Shown in pieces: positions 1 through 8,028 of a DNA stretch of 64,000 nucleotides. This stretch comes from Arthrobacter sp. SDTb3-6 (GTDB taxonomy: Bacteria; Actinomycetota; Actinomycetes; Actinomycetales; Micrococcaceae), in contig NZ_JAAMFN010000004.1 in NCBI RefSeq assembly GCF_013376095.1, positions 1 to 64,000 on the forward strand, given 5' to 3'. A program made the translations under genes and the position numbers. A model generated the notes under the pieces. The model searched no databases and was not told where the DNA came from. It was given only the letters and a program-made list of their open reading frames with translations. Within the stretch, counting starts at the first letter, position 1, and every line of letters begins with the position of its first letter.

Positions 1-1695
1 GGGGAAGACGGGCACCAGGGCGGCCCGGCCGCCGTCGTGCGCAAAGGCATCCAGGAACAGCCGCGGCGTCCCCGTGCTGCCGGCGGGGTAGGGCCAGTAG
101 GCGGCCTCCCCGGCGTCGAGCATGGCATAGTCGATGCCCGAGTAGTCCGCCGGACCGCCGGCCGACGCCGCCCGCAGCTCGGTGAACACGGCCTCGGGAT
201 CATCGCTGAAGGTGGACGGCGCATCGAGCCGGGCGGCCAGCTCCGCCATGATCCACAGCTCGGAGCGTGCCCCGGGCGGCGGCGCGGCGGCGGACCGGCG
301 GCGCAGCACGCGGCCCTCGAGGTTGGTCACCGTGCCGTCCTCCTCGGCCCACTGCAGCACGGGCAGCACCACATCCGCCAGGGCCGCCGTCTCGGACAGG
401 AAAAAGTCGCACACCACGAGGGCGTCCAGGCTGCGCAGGCGCTCAATGACCCGCGCCGCGTCGGGCGCCGACACCGCCGGGTTGGCGCCGTGCACAAGGA
501 ACGTCCGGACCCCGCCGGGCCGTCCCAGCGAGGCCAGAAGCTCGACGGCGGGAATACCCGGCCCGGGGATCGCCGCTTCCCCGACGCCCCAGACGCGGGC
601 GACATGGGCGCGGGCGGCCGGGTCGGAGATCTTGCGGCAGCCGGGCAGCTGGTCCGCCTTCTGGCCGTGTTCGCGCCCGCCCTGGCCGTTGCCCTGCCCC
701 GTCAGGGTGCCGTAGCCGCTGTATGCCGAGCCGGGAAGGCCCAGCAGCAGGGCCAGGTTGATGGCGGCCGTGGCGGTGTCGGTGCCGTCCACGTGCTGCT
801 CCACGCCGCGGCCGGTCAGGATGTAGCTGCCGCCGCGGCGGGCGCCCTCGGCCAGCAGCCGGGCGGTTTCGCGCAGCTGCGCCACGGGCACGCCGGTGGC
901 GGCGCTGGTGCGTTCGGGCCACCACGGCGCCACGCTGCGGGCCAGCGCGGCGTAGCCGGTGGTCCTTTGGGCGATGTAGGCCGTGTCCGCCAGGCCCTCG
1001 TGGATCACGATGTGGCACAGGCCCAGCAGCAAGGCCAGGTCGGTGGCCGGGACGGGCTGGAGGTGGAGGCCGGCGCCGTCGGCCGTGAAGTCGGCGGTGG
1101 CGGTGCGGCGCGGGTCCACCACCACCAGGCCGCCGGAGGCCCGGGCGCCCTGCAGGTGCTGCACGAACGGGGGCATGGTCTCGGCAACGTTGGAGCCCAG
1201 CAGCAGGACGGTGTGGGCGCCGTCCAGGTCCTGCACGGGGAACGGCAGCCCCCGGTCCAGGCCGAAGGCGCGGGTGCCGGCCGCCGCAGCCGACGCCATG
1301 CAGAACCTGCCGTTGTAGTCGATCCGTGACGTTCCCAGCGCCAGCCGGGCGAACTTGCCCAGCTGGTACGCCTTCTCGTTGGTGAGCCCGCCGCCGCCAA
1401 ACACGCCGACGGCGTCCGCCCCGTGGGCGGCCCGGGTCGCCGTGACCTGGGCGGCCACCCGCGCCAGTGCCGCGTCCCAGCTGGCGGGACGGAGCACGCC
1501 GTCGTCCGCCCTCAGGAGGGGGGTGGTGAGCCGTTCCGGGTGGCCCAGGAGCGCGGCGGACGACCAGCCCTTGCGGCAGAGCCCGCCGCGGTTGGTGGGG
1601 AAGTCGCGGCCGGCAACCTCCGGCCCGCCGGCCGCGGGGGTGAGCGTCATGGCGCACTGCAGCGCACAGTACGGGCAGTGCGTGGGGGTGCCCAT
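1..1695 (-). CDS. nasC: Assimilatory nitrate reductase catalytic subunit, 3' end cut by window edge
   Basis: Molybdopterin oxidoreductase expected to reduce nitrate to nitrite in the cytoplasm. The frame is open from an ATG at 1695 to base 1, giving about 565 visible residues; the C-terminus lies outside the window. The N-terminus carries the iron-sulfur motif MGTPTHCPYCALQC, with the fourth cysteine in CRKG about 27 residues later, typical of the 4Fe-4S/bis-MGD family. No twin-arginine signal precedes it, which fits an assimilatory rather than periplasmic enzyme. Its ATG overlaps the TGA of the upstream narK gene in a TGATG arrangement, so the two are probably translationally coupled. Substrate is inferred from the narK neighbour; another formate dehydrogenase-like oxidoreductase is less likely. 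Confidence 0.88.
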   Translation of the reverse strand, partial: MGTPTHCPYCALQCAMTLTPAAGGPEVAGRDFPTNRGGLCRKGWSSAALLGHPERLTTPLLRADDGVLRPASWDAALARVAAQVTATRAAHGADAVGVFGGGGLTNEKAYQLGKFARLALGTSRIDYNGRFCMASAAAAGTRAFGLDRGLPFPVQDLDGAHTVLLLGSNVAETMPPFVQHLQGARASGGLVVVDPRRTATADFTADGAGLHLQPVPATDLALLLGLCHIVIHEGLADTAYIAQRTTGYAALARSVAPWWPERTSAATGVPVAQLRETARLLAEGARRGGSYILTGRGVEQHVDGTDTATAAINLALLLGLPGSAYSGYGTLTGQGNGQGGREHGQKADQLPGCRKISDPAARAHVARVWGVGEAAIPGPGIPAVELLASLGRPGGVRTFLVHGANPAVSAPDAARVIERLRSLDALVVCDFFLSETAALADVVLPVLQWAEEDGTVTNLEGRVLRRRSAAAPPPGARSELWIMAELAARLDAPSTFSDDPEAVFTELRAASAGGPADYSGIDYAMLDAGEAAYWPYPAGSTGTPRLFLDAFAHDGGRAALVPVFP

Positions 1696-3122
1696 CAGAT
1701 CCCGGCCAGGGACGCGGCGGGTGAGCGGCGCAGGTAGGTAAACCAGGTCACGGCCATGAGCAGCAGGTACGCGGCCACGAAGCCGGTGAACGCACCCGCA
1801 TAGCTGCCCGTGGCCAGGCGGGAGGCGTTGAGGACCTGCGGGACCAGGAAGCCGCCATACGCGCCCAAGGCGGAAATCAGGCCCAGTGCGGCCGCGGCCC
1901 GGCGTGCCGGGCCTCCGCCCGGGCCTCCGCCCGGGCCTCCGTCCGGGCCTCCGTCCCGGCTGCGCGAGCGGAGGGCGAAGACGACCGGGATCATGCGGTA
2001 GGTGGAGCCGTTGCCCGCCCCGGCGGCCGCGAACAGCACCAGGAACAGGGCGATGAACAGCGGGAAGCTGCCCAGGGGGAGGGTGAGCAGCTGGGCCAGG
2101 GCGGTCAGGGCCAGGATGGCGAAGCAGGCCACCGTGACACGGGCGCCGCCCCAGCGGTCGGCCAGCCTGCCACCGTACGGGCGGGCCAGCGAACCGACCA
2201 GGGCGCCCAGGAACGCCAGCGAGATGGTGGCGGTGCCCAGCGTGAACCCCACGTGCGGGCCGAAGGAGTCCACGATCAGCTTCGGGAATACGGCGGAGAA
2301 GCCGATGAACGAGCCGAAGGTGCCCACGTAGAGCAGTGCCAGGATCCACAGGTGCGGTTCCTTCAGGCAGGCCAGCGAGCCGGCGATGTCCGACGTGGCG
2401 CCGGAGAGGTTGTCCATGTATTTCCACGCACCCCAGGCTGCCAAGGCGATGAGCGGCACCCACACCAGCCCGGCCAGCGGCAGGCCCAGCGTGCCGGCGG
2501 CCAGGGCCGTGACGGCCACGGGGACCATGAGTTGTGCGACGGCGGCCCCCAGGTTTCCGCCGGCCGCGTTCAGTCCCAGCGCCCAGCCTTTTTCCCGGGC
2601 CGGGAAAAAGTGGGTGATGTTCGCCATGGAACTGGCGAAGTTGCCGCCGCCCAGCCCGGCCAGCGCGGCCACGGCCAGCATCACGCCGAACGGGGTTCCG
2701 GGGTTGGCCGTGCAGGCCGCCAGGCCCAGTGTGGGCACCAGCAGCAGGAGCGCGGAGGTGATGGTCCAGTTGCGCCCGCCAAAGCGGGCCACCATGAAGG
2801 TGTAGGGGATGCGCAGCGTCGCGCCCGTCAGGGACGGCATGGAGATCAGCCAAAAGAGTTCGGCGGAGCTGAAGTGGAAGCCGGCCGCGGGCAGGTAGAC
2901 CACCACGATCGACCACAGCTGCCACACCACAAAGCCCAGGAATTCGCAGGCGATGGACCAGCGCAGGTTCCGTGTCGCGATGGCGCGGCCGCCGCCTTCC
3001 CACTGCTGCGTGTCCTCGGCGTCCCAGCCGTGGATCCAGCTGCCCTTGGTGCGCGGCCAGCCCACACCTGCAGCCGGGGCTGTGGCAGCGGGGGCCGGCC
3101 CCGTTGTTGCGTCGACGTTCAC
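1695..3122 (-). CDS. narK: NarK-type nitrate/nitrite transporter (MFS)
   Basis: Twelve-helix major facilitator for nitrate uptake and/or nitrite export, 475 residues. Both nitrate-porter signatures are visible: GGGNFASSMANITHFFP near residue 160 and GAGNGSTYRMIPV near residue 365. The start is GTG at 3122, with GGAGG six bases upstream. The gene lies directly before the nitrate reductase with a 1-nt overlap, forming a nitrate assimilation operon. A Gly/Pro-rich loop (GGPDGGPGGGPGGGP) after the second signature is encoded by a 12-nt tandem repeat and is probably a flexible cytoplasmic loop. Direction of transport cannot be read from the sequence. Confidence 0.93.
   Translation of the reverse strand: MNVDATTGPAPAATAPAAGVGWPRTKGSWIHGWDAEDTQQWEGGGRAIATRNLRWSIACEFLGFVVWQLWSIVVVYLPAAGFHFSSAELFWLISMPSLTGATLRIPYTFMVARFGGRNWTITSALLLLVPTLGLAACTANPGTPFGVMLAVAALAGLGGGNFASSMANITHFFPAREKGWALGLNAAGGNLGAAVAQLMVPVAVTALAAGTLGLPLAGLVWVPLIALAAWGAWKYMDNLSGATSDIAGSLACLKEPHLWILALLYVGTFGSFIGFSAVFPKLIVDSFGPHVGFTLGTATISLAFLGALVGSLARPYGGRLADRWGGARVTVACFAILALTALAQLLTLPLGSFPLFIALFLVLFAAAGAGNGSTYRMIPVVFALRSRSRDGGPDGGPGGGPGGGPARRAAAALGLISALGAYGGFLVPQVLNASRLATGSYAGAFTGFVAAYLLLMAVTWFTYLRRSPAASLAGI
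1909..1956. repeat. Four tandem 12-nt units inside narK
   Basis: Four consecutive copies of GGGCCTCCGCCC or GGGCCTCCGTCC. Being a multiple of three, the repeat can expand or contract without a frameshift; on the coding strand it gives the GGPD/GGPG tetrapeptides of an inter-helix loop of NarK. Confidence 0.9.
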
Positions 3123-3303
3123 GTGTGACCTCCAGCGTTGACAACAGTTGCTGCCATTGACGCTATGGGTCCGCCGTTTCCGGGGCGGTCACCCGGTGTG
3201 AACTCGCTGTGACATCTCCCTCACCGGGCCGCGGCCGGTGCCGTGAGGGCGTGCGCCCCCGTCCGGCGCCCGCGTCAAGGGCGGTCCATATGATGAGATG
3301 GAT

Positions 3304-3320
3304 TGTCCATTGCTTGGACA
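3304..3320. promoter_or_regulatory. Inverted repeat TGTCCA-N5-TGGACA upstream of the MHS symporter
   Basis: A perfect 6-bp inverted repeat with a 5-bp spacer lies about 90 bp before the symporter start in a 287-bp divergent intergenic region shared with narK. Its size and place suit an operator for a dimeric regulator. No regulator gene is adjacent, so the factor is unknown. Confidence 0.4.
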
Positions 3321-3409
3321 GGATTGGATAGGATCAAGGAACAAGGGTGTGGGTGGGGTCCTTGTGCGGCCCGCAGCGCCCGCACAGGATCCATCCGAAA
3401 GTCACTTTT

Positions 3410-4819
3410 ATGAGCACCCCCTCCACCGCGGAAACCATCGCGGTTCCCACGGCCAACTCGCGCGGCCGCGTGATCGTGGCCAGCCTGATCGGCACCACGA
3501 TCGAGTTTTACGACTTCTATGTTTACGCCACGGCTGCCGTGCTGGTCTTCCCGGCACTGTTCTTCCCCAACGCCGACGCCACGACGCAGCTGCTGAGCTC
3601 CTTCGCCATCTTCGGCGTGGCCTTTGTGGCCCGCCCGCTGGGCTCCATCATCTTCGGCCACTTTGGCGACAAGGTGGGCCGCAAGGGCACCCTCGTGGCG
3701 TCGCTGCTGACCATGGGCGTCGCGACGTTCCTGATCGGCTGCCTGCCCACCGCACTCGTGCCCGGCTGGACGTTCTGGGCGCCGGCACTGCTGGTGGTCA
3801 TGCGCTTCATGCAGGGCCTGGCCCTGGGCGGGGAGTGGAGCGGCGCCGCACTGCTGGCCACCGAAAACGCCCCCGCGGGCAAGCGCGCCATCTGGGGCAC
3901 CTTCCCGCAGATGGGCGCCCCCATCGGCTTTATCCTGGCCAACGCCCTGTTCCTGGGCATGAGCTTCGGGCTGAGCACCGCCCAGTTCACGGCCTGGGGC
4001 TGGCGCATCCCGTTCCTGCTCAGCGCCGTGATGGTCATCATCGGACTGTGGGTCCGCCTGAAGCTCGTGGAAACCCCCGCCTTCCAAAAGGTCATCGACC
4101 AGGGCGAGGTCACCAAGCTGCCCGTGGGACGCGTGTTCAAGACGAGCTGGCGCCCGCTGGTCCTGGGCACCTTCGTCATGCTGGCCACGTACGTGGTCTT
4201 CTACCTCATGACCACCTTCACGCTCTCCTACGGGACCGCACCGGCCACGCTGGAGGCCGCCAAGGCCAAGGCCGCTGCCGCCGGGAAGACCATGACGCCG
4301 GACGCCATCAACAACTTCGTGGCCGGGCTCGGGTATGGCCGCAACGAGTTCCTGATCATGCTCATCGTCGGCGTGGTGTTCTTTGGCATCTTCACGCTGG
4401 TGGCGGGCCCGCTGGCGGAAAAACACGGCCGCCGCAAGATGCTGCTGTGGGTCACCGTGGCGATCATCGTCTTCGGTTTCACGTTTGTGCCGCTGTTCGG
4501 CGCCGGCACCGTGGGCGTCATGGCCCTGCTGATCATCGGCTTCACCCTCATGGGTCTCACCTTTGGGCCGATGGGTGCGCTGCTGCCGGAGCTGTTCCCC
4601 ACGAACGTGCGCTACACCGGCTCGGCCGTCAGCTACAACCTCTCCAGCATCCTCGGCGCGGCGCTGGCACCGTTCGTGTCGGTGGCCCTGTGGCAGTCGG
4701 CCGGCGGCAGCACCGTGCTGGTGGGCCTGTACCTTTCGGCCATGGGCGTGCTGACACTGATCGCCCTGCTGGTCATGAAGGAAACCCGCGACCTGGAGTA
4801 CGTCTCCAACGTCAGCTGA
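3410..4819 (+). CDS. MHS-family MFS symporter (organic acid/osmolyte:H+ type)
   Basis: Metabolite:H+ symporter of about 469 residues in the plasma membrane. The motif GTTIEFYDFYVYATAA in the first helix and FGDKVGRK after helix 2 are typical of the ShiA/ProP/KgtP group. About twelve hydrophobic segments can be followed. The start is placed at ATG 3410 (MSTPSTAET); an upstream in-frame ATG at 3347 would add 21 residues of atypical sequence without a better ribosome site. The gene stands alone, convergent with the acyl-CoA carboxylase gene across a long palindrome. The substrate cannot be assigned. Confidence 0.88.
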   Translation: MSTPSTAETIAVPTANSRGRVIVASLIGTTIEFYDFYVYATAAVLVFPALFFPNADATTQLLSSFAIFGVAFVARPLGSIIFGHFGDKVGRKGTLVASLLTMGVATFLIGCLPTALVPGWTFWAPALLVVMRFMQGLALGGEWSGAALLATENAPAGKRAIWGTFPQMGAPIGFILANALFLGMSFGLSTAQFTAWGWRIPFLLSAVMVIIGLWVRLKLVETPAFQKVIDQGEVTKLPVGRVFKTSWRPLVLGTFVMLATYVVFYLMTTFTLSYGTAPATLEAAKAKAAAAGKTMTPDAINNFVAGLGYGRNEFLIMLIVGVVFFGIFTLVAGPLAEKHGRRKMLLWVTVAIIVFGFTFVPLFGAGTVGVMALLIIGFTLMGLTFGPMGALLPELFPTNVRYTGSAVSYNLSSILGAALAPFVSVALWQSAGGSTVLVGLYLSAMGVLTLIALLVMKETRDLEYVSNVS

Positions 4820-4832
4820 CTTCCGCCCTACG

Positions 4833-4904
4833 CAACTGGGTCGCAGTTGTTACCGTTTTTGCCCGGTTTTCGGGGCGATTTCGGTAACAACTGCGACCCA
4901 GTTG
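4833..4904. terminator. Perfect 23-bp inverted repeat between convergent genes
   Basis: Arms at 4833-4855 and 4882-4904 are perfectly complementary (outer sequence CAACTGGGTCGCAGTTG), with a 26-nt T-rich loop. It lies between two convergent stop codons and could act as a bidirectional terminator. The length and perfection of the arms also fit a dispersed REP-like palindrome. Confidence 0.7.
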
Positions 4905-4917
4905 GGGGTTAAGGGGG

Positions 4918-6720
4918 CTAGTCCTCGATGGTGGCCAGGACGGCGCCCGCGGAGACGGTGTCCCCGGCGGCCGCGCTGAGCCCGGTCACGGTGCCGGCGC
5001 GGTGTGCGGTGAGCGGCTGCTCCATCTTCATGGCCTCCAGGACCACGATCAAGTCGCCCTCGGCCACCACGTCGCCGTCCGCCACGGCCACCTTGACGAT
5101 GGTGCCCTGCATGGGCGAGGTCAGGGCGTTGCCGTTGGCGGCGGCCGGGCCGGCGGTGCGGTTGCGGCCGGCCTTCTTGGCCTTCTTGGCCGCGGCTGCG
5201 CCCGAGCCGCCCCCCACGGAGAACGACGCCGGCAGCGTCACCTCAAGCCGTTTGCCGCCCACCTCGACGGTCACGCTCTGGCGCGTGCCGGCGTCGTCCG
5301 CGGAACCACCGGCGGAGGCGGGGTCAAAGGCGGGGATGTTGTTGCTGAATTCGGACTCGATCCACCGGGTGTGGATGGTGAACGGGGCGCCGCCGGCGGG
5401 GGCGAAGGCGGGGTCCACCACCACGGCGCGGTCGAACGGCAGCACGGTGGGCATGCCGCCGATCTCCATTTCGGCCAGGGCGCGGGCGGACCGCTGCAGG
5501 GCCTGTTCGCGCGTGGCGCCGGTGACGATCAGCTTGGCGAGCATGGAGTCGAAGTTGCCGCTGACCACCTCGCCCACGGTGATGCCGGAGTCGACGCGCA
5601 CGCCGGGGCCCGTGGGCAGCGCCATGCTGGTGACCGTGCCCGGTGCCGGCATGAAGCCGCGGCCCGGGTCCTCGCCGTTGATGCGGAATTCAAAGGAGTG
5701 GCCGCGGACTTCGGGGTCGCCGTAGCCGAGGTCCTCGCCGCGGGCAATGCGGAACTGCTCGCGCACCAGGTCGATCCCGGAGACTTCCTCGGAGATGGTG
5801 TGTTCCACCTGCAGGCGCGTGTTGACCTCCAGGAAGGAGATGGTGCCGTCCGTGCCCACCAGGAACTCACAGGTCCCGGCGCCAATGTAGCCGGCTTCCT
5901 TCAGGATCGCCTTGGACGCTTCGTACAGCCGGCGGTTCTGGTCCCCGGACAGGAACGGGGCCGGGGCCTCCTCCACGAGCTTTTGGTTCCGGCGCTGCAG
6001 CGAGCAGTCCCTCGTGGACACCACGACGACGTTGCCCGACGCGTCCGCCAGGCACTGGGTCTCCACGTGGCGGGGTGCATCGAGGAAGCGCTCCACAAAG
6101 CACTCGCCGCGGCCAAACGCCGCCACGGCCTCGCGCACGGCGGATTCGTACAGTTCGGGGATTTCCTCGCGGTCCCGGACCACCTTGATGCCGCGCCCGC
6201 CGCCGCCGTAGGCGGCCTTGATGGCCAGGGGCAGGCCGAATTCGTCGGCGAAGTCGAGGACTTCCTGGGTGGATTCCACGGGATCCTTGGTGCCCGGGAC
6301 CAGGGGTGCGCCCACCTTTTCGGCGATGTGGCGGGCCTTGACCTTGTCGCCCAGGGAATCGATGGCCGCCGGCGGCGGGCCGATCCAGACCAGGCCGGCG
6401 TCGATGACCCTTTGGGCGAACTCGGCGTTTTCGGCCAGGAAGCCGTAGCCGGGGTGGACGGAGTCGGCGCCGGAACGGCGGGCCACGTCCAGGATCTTGT
6501 CCATGACGAGGTAGGACTCCGCAGCCGTGGTGCCGCCGAGGGCGAAGGCCTCGTCGGCCATGCGCACGTGCAGGGCCTCCCGGTCCGGGTCAGCGTACAC
6601 AGCCACGGAGGCGATGCCCTCGTCGCGGGCCGCCCGGATGATGCGGACGGCAATTTCGCCGCGGTTGGCGATCAGGACTTTGCGGAGCAGGCTTGCGCCC
6701 GCCGGCTGTGAGTTGGTCAC
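4918..6720 (-). CDS. Acyl-CoA carboxylase alpha subunit (biotin carboxylase + BCCP)
   Basis: Carboxylates its own biotin using ATP and bicarbonate, then delivers the carboxyl group to a beta subunit (acetyl- or propionyl-CoA carboxylase). The 600 residues contain the biotin carboxylase N-domain ([14 protein letters not shown] at residue 14), the ATP-grasp glycine loop [14 protein letters not shown] near 170, the C-domain, and an Ala/Lys-rich linker leading to a biotinyl domain with EAMKM (biotin-accepting Lys565). The start is GTG at 6720, with AGAAGGAG seven bases upstream. Beta and epsilon subunits encoded at 21.4-23.3 kb are the likely partners. The protein has the length usual for actinobacterial AccA-type subunits. 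Confidence 0.95.
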   Translation of the reverse strand: MTNSQPAGASLLRKVLIANRGEIAVRIIRAARDEGIASVAVYADPDREALHVRMADEAFALGGTTAAESYLVMDKILDVARRSGADSVHPGYGFLAENAEFAQRVIDAGLVWIGPPPAAIDSLGDKVKARHIAEKVGAPLVPGTKDPVESTQEVLDFADEFGLPLAIKAAYGGGGRGIKVVRDREEIPELYESAVREAVAAFGRGECFVERFLDAPRHVETQCLADASGNVVVVSTRDCSLQRRNQKLVEEAPAPFLSGDQNRRLYEASKAILKEAGYIGAGTCEFLVGTDGTISFLEVNTRLQVEHTISEEVSGIDLVREQFRIARGEDLGYGDPEVRGHSFEFRINGEDPGRGFMPAPGTVTSMALPTGPGVRVDSGITVGEVVSGNFDSMLAKLIVTGATREQALQRSARALAEMEIGGMPTVLPFDRAVVVDPAFAPAGGAPFTIHTRWIESEFSNNIPAFDPASAGGSADDAGTRQSVTVEVGGKRLEVTLPASFSVGGGSGAAAAKKAKKAGRNRTAGPAAANGNALTSPMQGTIVKVAVADGDVVAEGDLIVVLEAMKMEQPLTAHRAGTVTGLSAAAGDTVSAGAVLATIED

Positions 6721-7286
6721 ACGAGACTCCTTCTATTCTTCAGTGAGCCTAGCCTGATTGTGAGGGTTTGGCCCATGCACCATGGCGTTTCGGCGTGTGA
6801 AGCGGCCGTGTTTTGTGGGGTTCCTACAAAATGGTCATTCCGGGTAGCCGTTCCTGCCCGGTGCGACGGCGGCGCACACGGGAACGCTTCGCCGCCGGCA
6901 ATCCGTCGCCGCGTGTCCAGGTGCTGTGACCAGGCCACCTGCCCGGCTGGAGTGGGCGTGACGGAGGCGCGGGGGAACTTGCCCATGAACGCCTTATTGA
7001 TCTTGACAAATCCGGCATGCTCCAGGTGGGGCAACTGCTTGCCCGACACGGAGCCCACCTGGATGGCGATGCGGAGGTCCCTGGCATCCATGGATTCGGT
7101 GTGCGCCAGGGCCGCCGCAATGGACAACCTGACGGGCTGGTGCAGGACCCCACTGATCTCGTGGCGGGCGTGCCCAGGCGGCCCCGGGGCACAACCCGCG
7201 GCCAGTTGTGCCCCAGGTGCTCCCGGGGCACAACCTGCGGCGAGTTGTGCCCTGCGCGAAAGTGACGGCCGGGCCGGGCGCAGCAA
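6717..7286 (-). CDS. Winged-helix regulator (HTH_34-like), probably decayed at both ends
   Basis: Residues about 43-125 of this frame match the small winged-helix regulators related to MarR/Ars[15 protein letters not shown], a recognition-helix segment ending [12 protein letters not shown], and a wing of the form KAFMGKFPR...TPTPAG. Such proteins are normally about 100 residues. Here the expected start is missing: the sequence before the domain is a GGGGCACAAC hairpin pair translated as low-complexity Ala/Gly/Pro, and the only in-frame start is a TTG at 7286. The C-terminus runs about 70 residues past the family end and overlaps the carboxylase start by GTGA. I read this as a regulator that lost its start and stop, though a functional form cannot be excluded. 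Confidence 0.45.
   Translation of the reverse strand: MLRPARPSLSRRAQLAAGCAPGAPGAQLAAGCAPGPPGHARHEISGVLHQPVRLSIAAALAHTESMDARDLRIAIQVGSVSGKQLPHLEHAGFVKINKAFMGKFPRASVTPTPAGQVAWSQHLDTRRRIAGGEAFPCAPPSHRAGTATRNDHFVGTPQNTAASHAETPWCMGQTLTIRLGSLKNRRSLV
7186..7252. repeat. Double hairpin element, GGGGCACAAC type (copy 1)
   Basis: Two consecutive hairpins: GGGGCACAAC-9 nt-GTTGTGCCCC at 7186-7214 and GGGGCACAAC-9 nt-GTTGTGCCC at 7225-7252, 39 bp apart. A degenerate copy with the same bipartite geometry lies at 17408-17474. It sits downstream of maf on that gene's strand, where it may also terminate transcription. Confidence 0.8.
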
Positions 7287-7294
7287 TGGGCGGT

Positions 7295-7918
7295 TCAGGC
7301 CCAGAAGTCGGTGATGGACACCCCGGCCTGCGCCATGAGCCGGCGCAGCGTGGAAATGGACAGGCCCACCACGGTGTGCGGATCACCCTCGACGCCTGAA
7401 ATGAACGCGCCGGCCAGGCCGTCGATCGTGAACGCGCCGGCCACCTGCAGCGGCTCGCCGGTGGCCACGTAGGCCTCGATCTCCGCGTCCGAGATGTCCT
7501 CAAACTTGACCACGGCGCTGGTGACCTCCCCGCGCCCGGCCGGGGCGCCGGCGCGGTCCGTGGCGGGCCGGGCCGAAACGAGCCAGTGGCCGGTGTGGAG
7601 GATGCCGGAGCGGCCGCGCATCTGCCGCCAGCGCCCGCGGGCCACCTCCGGCTCCCAGGGCTTTCCGTAGGCCGCGCCGTCCAGCTCAAAGACGGAATCA
7701 CAGCCCAGGACCAGGCCGCCGGGGGCCGCGGCGGCCACGGCTTCGGCCTTCGCCCGGGCCAGCAGAAGCGCCGTCGCGGCAGGGGAGAGCGGCCCTGCGG
7801 CGGCCGTCGCAGCGTCCTCGTCGACGTTGGAGACGAGCACGCGGTGGGCAATGCCGGCGTCGGCCAGAAGCTTGGTGCGGGCGGGGGAGGCGGAGGCCAG
7901 AATGAGGGAGGAAGTCAT
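7295..7918 (-). CDS. maf: Maf-like nucleotide pyrophosphatase
   Basis: House-cleaning nucleoside triphosphate pyrophosphatase of the Maf/HAM1 superfamily, 207 residues, cytoplasmic. Visible motifs are LILASASPARTKLL at the N-terminus, LGCDSVFELDGAAYGKP in the middle (catalytic Asp and the GKP loop), and a central HTGHWL. A Maf protein encoded close to acyl-CoA carboxylase genes is common in Actinobacteria. The ATG start at 7918 gives the usual family length. The exact nucleotide substrate is not deducible. Confidence 0.9.
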   Translation of the reverse strand: MTSSLILASASPARTKLLADAGIAHRVLVSNVDEDAATAAAGPLSPAATALLLARAKAEAVAAAAPGGLVLGCDSVFELDGAAYGKPWEPEVARGRWRQMRGRSGILHTGHWLVSARPATDRAGAPAGRGEVTSAVVKFEDISDAEIEAYVATGEPLQVAGAFTIDGLAGAFISGVEGDPHTVVGLSISTLRRLMAQAGVSITDFWA

Positions 7919-7962
7919 GGCTCCAGCCTAAATGGCGCCGCGGGACGGTTTGACGGCACGTG

Positions 7963-8007
7963 GTGAACGGTGGTTCACTGGATTGGTGAATGCGCGTTCA
8001 CCAATCC
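7963..8007. promoter_or_regulatory. Two palindromic operators upstream of the MFS-TetR operon
   Basis: GTGAAC-N4-GTTCAC at 7963-7978 and an 11-bp perfect inverted repeat, GGATTGGTGAA-N6-TTCACCAATCC, at 7980-8007. The palindrome centres are 23 bp apart and the half-sites share GTGAA. They lie just ahead of the GTG start of the efflux pump that forms an operon with a TetR gene, so autoregulation by that TetR protein is the simplest reading (inference). Confidence 0.65.
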
Positions 8008-8028
8008 CCCAACCCGTGAAGGAAGCCT

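Noticed and set aside
6760-7314. 184-codon plus-strand frame before maf
   Set aside because: No family pattern; the opposite strand has a clear winged-helix domain.
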